In this document: piece by piece, positions 61,686 to 64,000 of the stretch | Layout: each line of letters opens with the position of its first letter | How positions within the stretch are numbered: the first letter of the stretch is position 1 | Source of the DNA: Criblamydia sequanensis CRIB-18 | Lineage (GTDB): Bacteria; Chlamydiota; Chlamydiia; Chlamydiales; Criblamydiaceae | DNA length: 64,000 nucleotides | Assembly (NCBI RefSeq): GCF_000750955.1 | Contig: NZ_CCEJ010000001.1 | Location: 360,197 to 424,196, forward strand | Direction of reading: 5' to 3' | Position numbers and translations under genes: made by a program | The notes under the pieces: generated by a model | Told to the model about the DNA's origin: nothing | Database searches by the model: none | What the model saw: only the letters and a program-made list of their open reading frames with translations

Positions 61686-63098
61686 TTAAAAAAGACGATT
61701 TTGATAAGCTTCCCATCCTTCTTGACGATATTGTTTTGCTGAATTTATTGGGTCATGAGATTGATAAATCCCTCTACCGACAATGATAATGTCAGACTTC
61801 CTATTTTGAATGACTTCTTTTGGATTTAGATATTGTTGTCCGAAAGCATCTTTGCCTTCACCTAAAATGACACCGGGAGTCATTGTGATAAATTTAGGGT
61901 TTAGGGTAAGTCTTTTACGTGCGATAAAACCTATTACAAAATCTTGAAAATCTTCAGCCATTTGAATAGTTTTTTTTGCATAGCTTTCATCTGTCAAAGC
62001 TTGTACGGAACTAAGTTCAGGAATTAACAGAAGGCCTCTTTCATTTTTTTTACCGCCCTCTCTTAAAGCCTTGATTTGATCCGGTCCAACAAGTGTGTGA
62101 GCATTAGTTAGATGAGCCCAGGAAGCGATTTTAAAAATACCTCCCTCATATTGCATTAAAGACGTATTGCCAATATCTGCAAACTTACGATCTTCAAAAA
62201 GAATAAAGCGATGTTTTTCAGCAAGTAATTGCAGTTTTTTGATTAGCTCCAAATCAAAATCCGAGACAATATCAATATGTGTTTTAAAAACGCAAATATA
62301 AGGACCAATTGTCTCTGCAAGATTTAAAAGTTCATTTTTTGATCTGACATCTGCTGCCAGGGCAAGATTAGTTTTTTTTTCGTCCATCAAATAGAATAGG
62401 TCTTTCGCAAGAGAATGCTTGGTTAAAGAAGCTCTTTCACGGTAGCTAAGAGGCTTTAAGTTTTCTTTAGAGGAGGTAATTGTTTCAGTGTTCAATTTTC
62501 GTTCATGGTTTAAAATAGAAAATATTTTAGAGACATTTAAAACGGAGTGAACCTTTATCCCCATCTCTTTTAGCTCTGATAAATCGCTTTCTTCTCGATC
62601 GACAAAACAAATCGCATCTTTAATAATAAGTCCTTTCTCTTTCAATTTTTTGGCAACTTCAATTAAACTACCTCCCGTTGTCACGACATCTTCCACCAGG
62701 ATGACCGTATCATTTTCTTTATATATCCCCTCGATCAGCTGCTGGGTGCCATGCTCCTTAACCTCCTTACGAACCATGATCATGGGTAAATTTTTCAAAA
62801 GAGCAATGCCCGTGCATAAAGAAAGGGCCGCATAAGGCACGCCTGCAAGACTGTCAAAAGGGATATTTGAAATTTTTTGCCACATCAAATAGCACATTTG
62901 GGAAAGAGTTTTCGGATAGGAGATCGCCCTTCTTAAATCGACGTAGTAAGGAGAAATGGAGCCATTTTTAAGTTTAAAAGATCCGAATTGAATAGCTCCC
63001 ATTTCATGGAGTTCAAGCGACACTTTTTCTAAAAGTCGATCTTGATTATCGAATTCAAAATCAGAGGGATTCTCTCTAAGGTTAATCTCAAGACTCAT
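61686..63098 (-). CDS. pyrEF: bifunctional UMP synthase (OPRT-OMPDC fusion)
   Basis: A 470-residue fusion that turns orotate into UMP. The N-terminal orotate phosphoribosyltransferase has the PRPP motif VILVEDVVTTGGS (132-144). The C-terminal OMP decarboxylase has the catalytic set D303, K305 and D308 in FEDRKFADIGNT, then YEGGIFKIASWAHLTNAH and SDIIIVGRGI. The domain order and these sequences are close to animal/plant UMP synthase from memory, so the gene may be of eukaryotic origin. It is the first gene of the pyrimidine cluster, 160 bases upstream of carA. Confidence 0.92.
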   Translation of the reverse strand: MSLEINLRENPSDFEFDNQDRLLEKVSLELHEMGAIQFGSFKLKNGSISPYYVDLRRAISYPKTLSQMCYLMWQKISNIPFDSLAGVPYAALSLCTGIALLKNLPMIMVRKEVKEHGTQQLIEGIYKENDTVILVEDVVTTGGSLIEVAKKLKEKGLIIKDAICFVDREESDLSELKEMGIKVHSVLNVSKIFSILNHERKLNTETITSSKENLKPLSYRERASLTKHSLAKDLFYLMDEKKTNLALAADVRSKNELLNLAETIGPYICVFKTHIDIVSDFDLELIKKLQLLAEKHRFILFEDRKFADIGNTSLMQYEGGIFKIASWAHLTNAHTLVGPDQIKALREGGKKNERGLLLIPELSSVQALTDESYAKKTIQMAEDFQDFVIGFIARKRLTLNPKFITMTPGVILGEGKDAFGQQYLNPKEVIQNRKSDIIIVGRGIYQSHDPINSAKQYRQEGWEAYQNRLF

Positions 63099-63208
63099 AC
63101 CTGTTCTCCATTAAGATTCTAAGCAAATTGGCTTAAAGGGGCTTATTTAGGAAGGAGTCTAAAGAATACTCATTAAATGACAAGATAATTTTGGATGAAG
63201 ATCCTTCA

Positions 63209-64000
63209 TTAATCTTGGCTTGACAAAAACTTTATTCGACTTTTTTGAATGGATCCAATGAGCGCTTGGCTTGCGGCAGAAAGATGCTTTTCTTTTAACT
63301 TTTTATAAATGCCCTTGGTTTCTTTACTTCCTAAAATGACAACCGCTTGATCATAATTGGCTGCATGGCTCTTCGGATTCACATGAGTGGGGTAGGGAGC
63401 CTTTATTAGGGAGGCAGAAGGCGGCAGAAATGGAAAAAGGCCTTTTTCAAGGTATTCAGGGGTAGTATTAAAATCTCCGGCGATAATTATATCTATTTCG
63501 CCTTGGGTTTTTTGGAAAATTAAACCTATGGTTTGAGCTAAGAGTTCAAGAGCTGTTTTAGGAAACTGGGAGGGGCATCCGCTAATGTGCGCTCCTGCTA
63601 TGATCATTTTTTCCCGGGTTTCTTTATCCTCTATTATAGCATAAGGCAGAACAAAATTTTTTCCTTTATCGAAATCTTCTCTATCATAATACTGCGAAAA
63701 AAAAGTTTGGCTTTCATGAATTGTAAATTTTTCCGTATTGATCATAAGGGCTGTCACATTCCATCTTTCGTTCCAATTAGTCGGTCTATTATTTAGATGA
63801 CTAACTAAGAAAAAAGTGTTTAATCCAAGTTTTTCTACCTTTTTAATTAAGTCAGAATAAAAAAGAGAATAACCTTCTACAATAATTTGTATATTGACCT
63901 TTCCTTCAACGAATCTCTTAGCGATTACTTTGATTTGACTCTTAATTTTTCTCCTAAGTGCTTCTTCTAACACCCCTTTTTCAAAGGGATTGCTTACATA
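63209..64000 (-). CDS. endonuclease/exonuclease/phosphatase family protein, 5' end cut
   Basis: The frame is open from 63209 to the window edge. It shows a C-terminal part of the EEP fold, with GAHISGCPSQFPKTALELLAQ and the family motif IIIAGDFNTTPE; the last block, HAANYDQAVV, corresponds to the catalytic-histidine region. The N-terminal part with the first metal-binding residues lies outside the window. A GTG at 63973 could be read as a start, but codons upstream of it remain open, so it is most likely internal. Substrate (DNA, phospholipid or phosphate ester) is unknown. Confidence 0.65.
   Translation of the reverse strand, partial: YVSNPFEKGVLEEALRRKIKSQIKVIAKRFVEGKVNIQIIVEGYSLFYSDLIKKVEKLGLNTFFLVSHLNNRPTNWNERWNVTALMINTEKFTIHESQTFFSQYYDREDFDKGKNFVLPYAIIEDKETREKMIIAGAHISGCPSQFPKTALELLAQTIGLIFQKTQGEIDIIIAGDFNTTPEYLEKGLFPFLPPSASLIKAPYPTHVNPKSHAANYDQAVVILGSKETKGIYKKLKEKHLSAASQALIGSIQKSRIKFLSSQD

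Noticed and set aside
1-64000. CRISPR arrays, tRNA or rRNA genes, transposases or integrases
   Set aside because: I looked for spaced direct repeats, tRNA-like cloverleaf ends, rRNA core sequences and DDE or recombinase motifs and saw none that stood up.

Overview
This window is an A+T-rich bacterial chromosome segment with dense, short-spaced genes. It most likely comes from a host-associated, intracellular bacterium of the Chlamydiota (Parachlamydiales-like). The strongest clue is a nucleotide transporter of the Tlc/NTT ATP/ADP-translocase family (27849-29249), a family typical of obligate intracellular bacteria. Supporting clues are eukaryote- or archaea-like genes (mitochondrial carrier, type II methionine aminopeptidase, animal-like UMP synthase), a BrnQ amino-acid carrier and several small hydrophobic orphan proteins. 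The assignment is inference; no rRNA or tRNA gene was found to fix it. Both ends cut through genes.

Layout. 1-4 kb: the end of a CHASE-PAS histidine kinase, a receiver protein, a methyltransferase and an EamA exporter. 4-12 kb: a sodium:solute symporter, an exported methyltransferase, a mitochondrial-carrier-family protein, a class V aminotransferase, a decayed MOSC gene, an FAD protein and two tandem paralogues of unknown function. 12-22.5 kb: a secretion locus with a TolC lipoprotein, two HlyD-type adaptors (one fused to a GAF-like domain), a membrane M50 metalloprotease fused to a HlyD domain, and a 1347-residue repeat adhesin with a LEPR-like N-terminus and a DUF4347 domain. There is no ABC ATPase in the locus. 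22.7-29 kb: type II methionine aminopeptidase, BrnQ behind a two-terminator leader, a DUF1254/DUF1214 pseudogene, and a LysR regulator divergent from the NTT transporter. 29-41 kb: an ABC-2 exporter, an Old Yellow Enzyme, a phosphatase and Nudix pair, asd, a MazG-like/HIT fusion, a second exported methyltransferase, a sterol-desaturase/HTTM operon, an outer-membrane-like protein and mgtE.

41.9-53.3 kb: one minus-strand chemosensory operon, cheW-cheR(TPR)-cheW-cheA(REC)-mcp-cheB, running into a receiver-kinase, an MHYT-PAS kinase and a lone receiver. Gene content and fusions match the Wsp type, but the usual GGDEF output is replaced by histidine kinases, and no flagellar gene is present. 53.5-63.1 kb: a complete de novo pyrimidine pathway in one minus-strand cluster, pyrEF-carA-carB-pyrB-pyrI-pyrC-pyrD, which would take the cell from glutamine and bicarbonate to UMP. 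A partial endonuclease/exonuclease/phosphatase gene closes the window.

Most unusual points: the ABC-less M50/HlyD/TolC export locus with its LEPR-DUF4347 adhesin, which also carries an internal Flp-pilin-like helix; the Wsp-like system re-wired to histidine kinases; the mitochondrial carrier; and the eukaryote-like UMP synthase.
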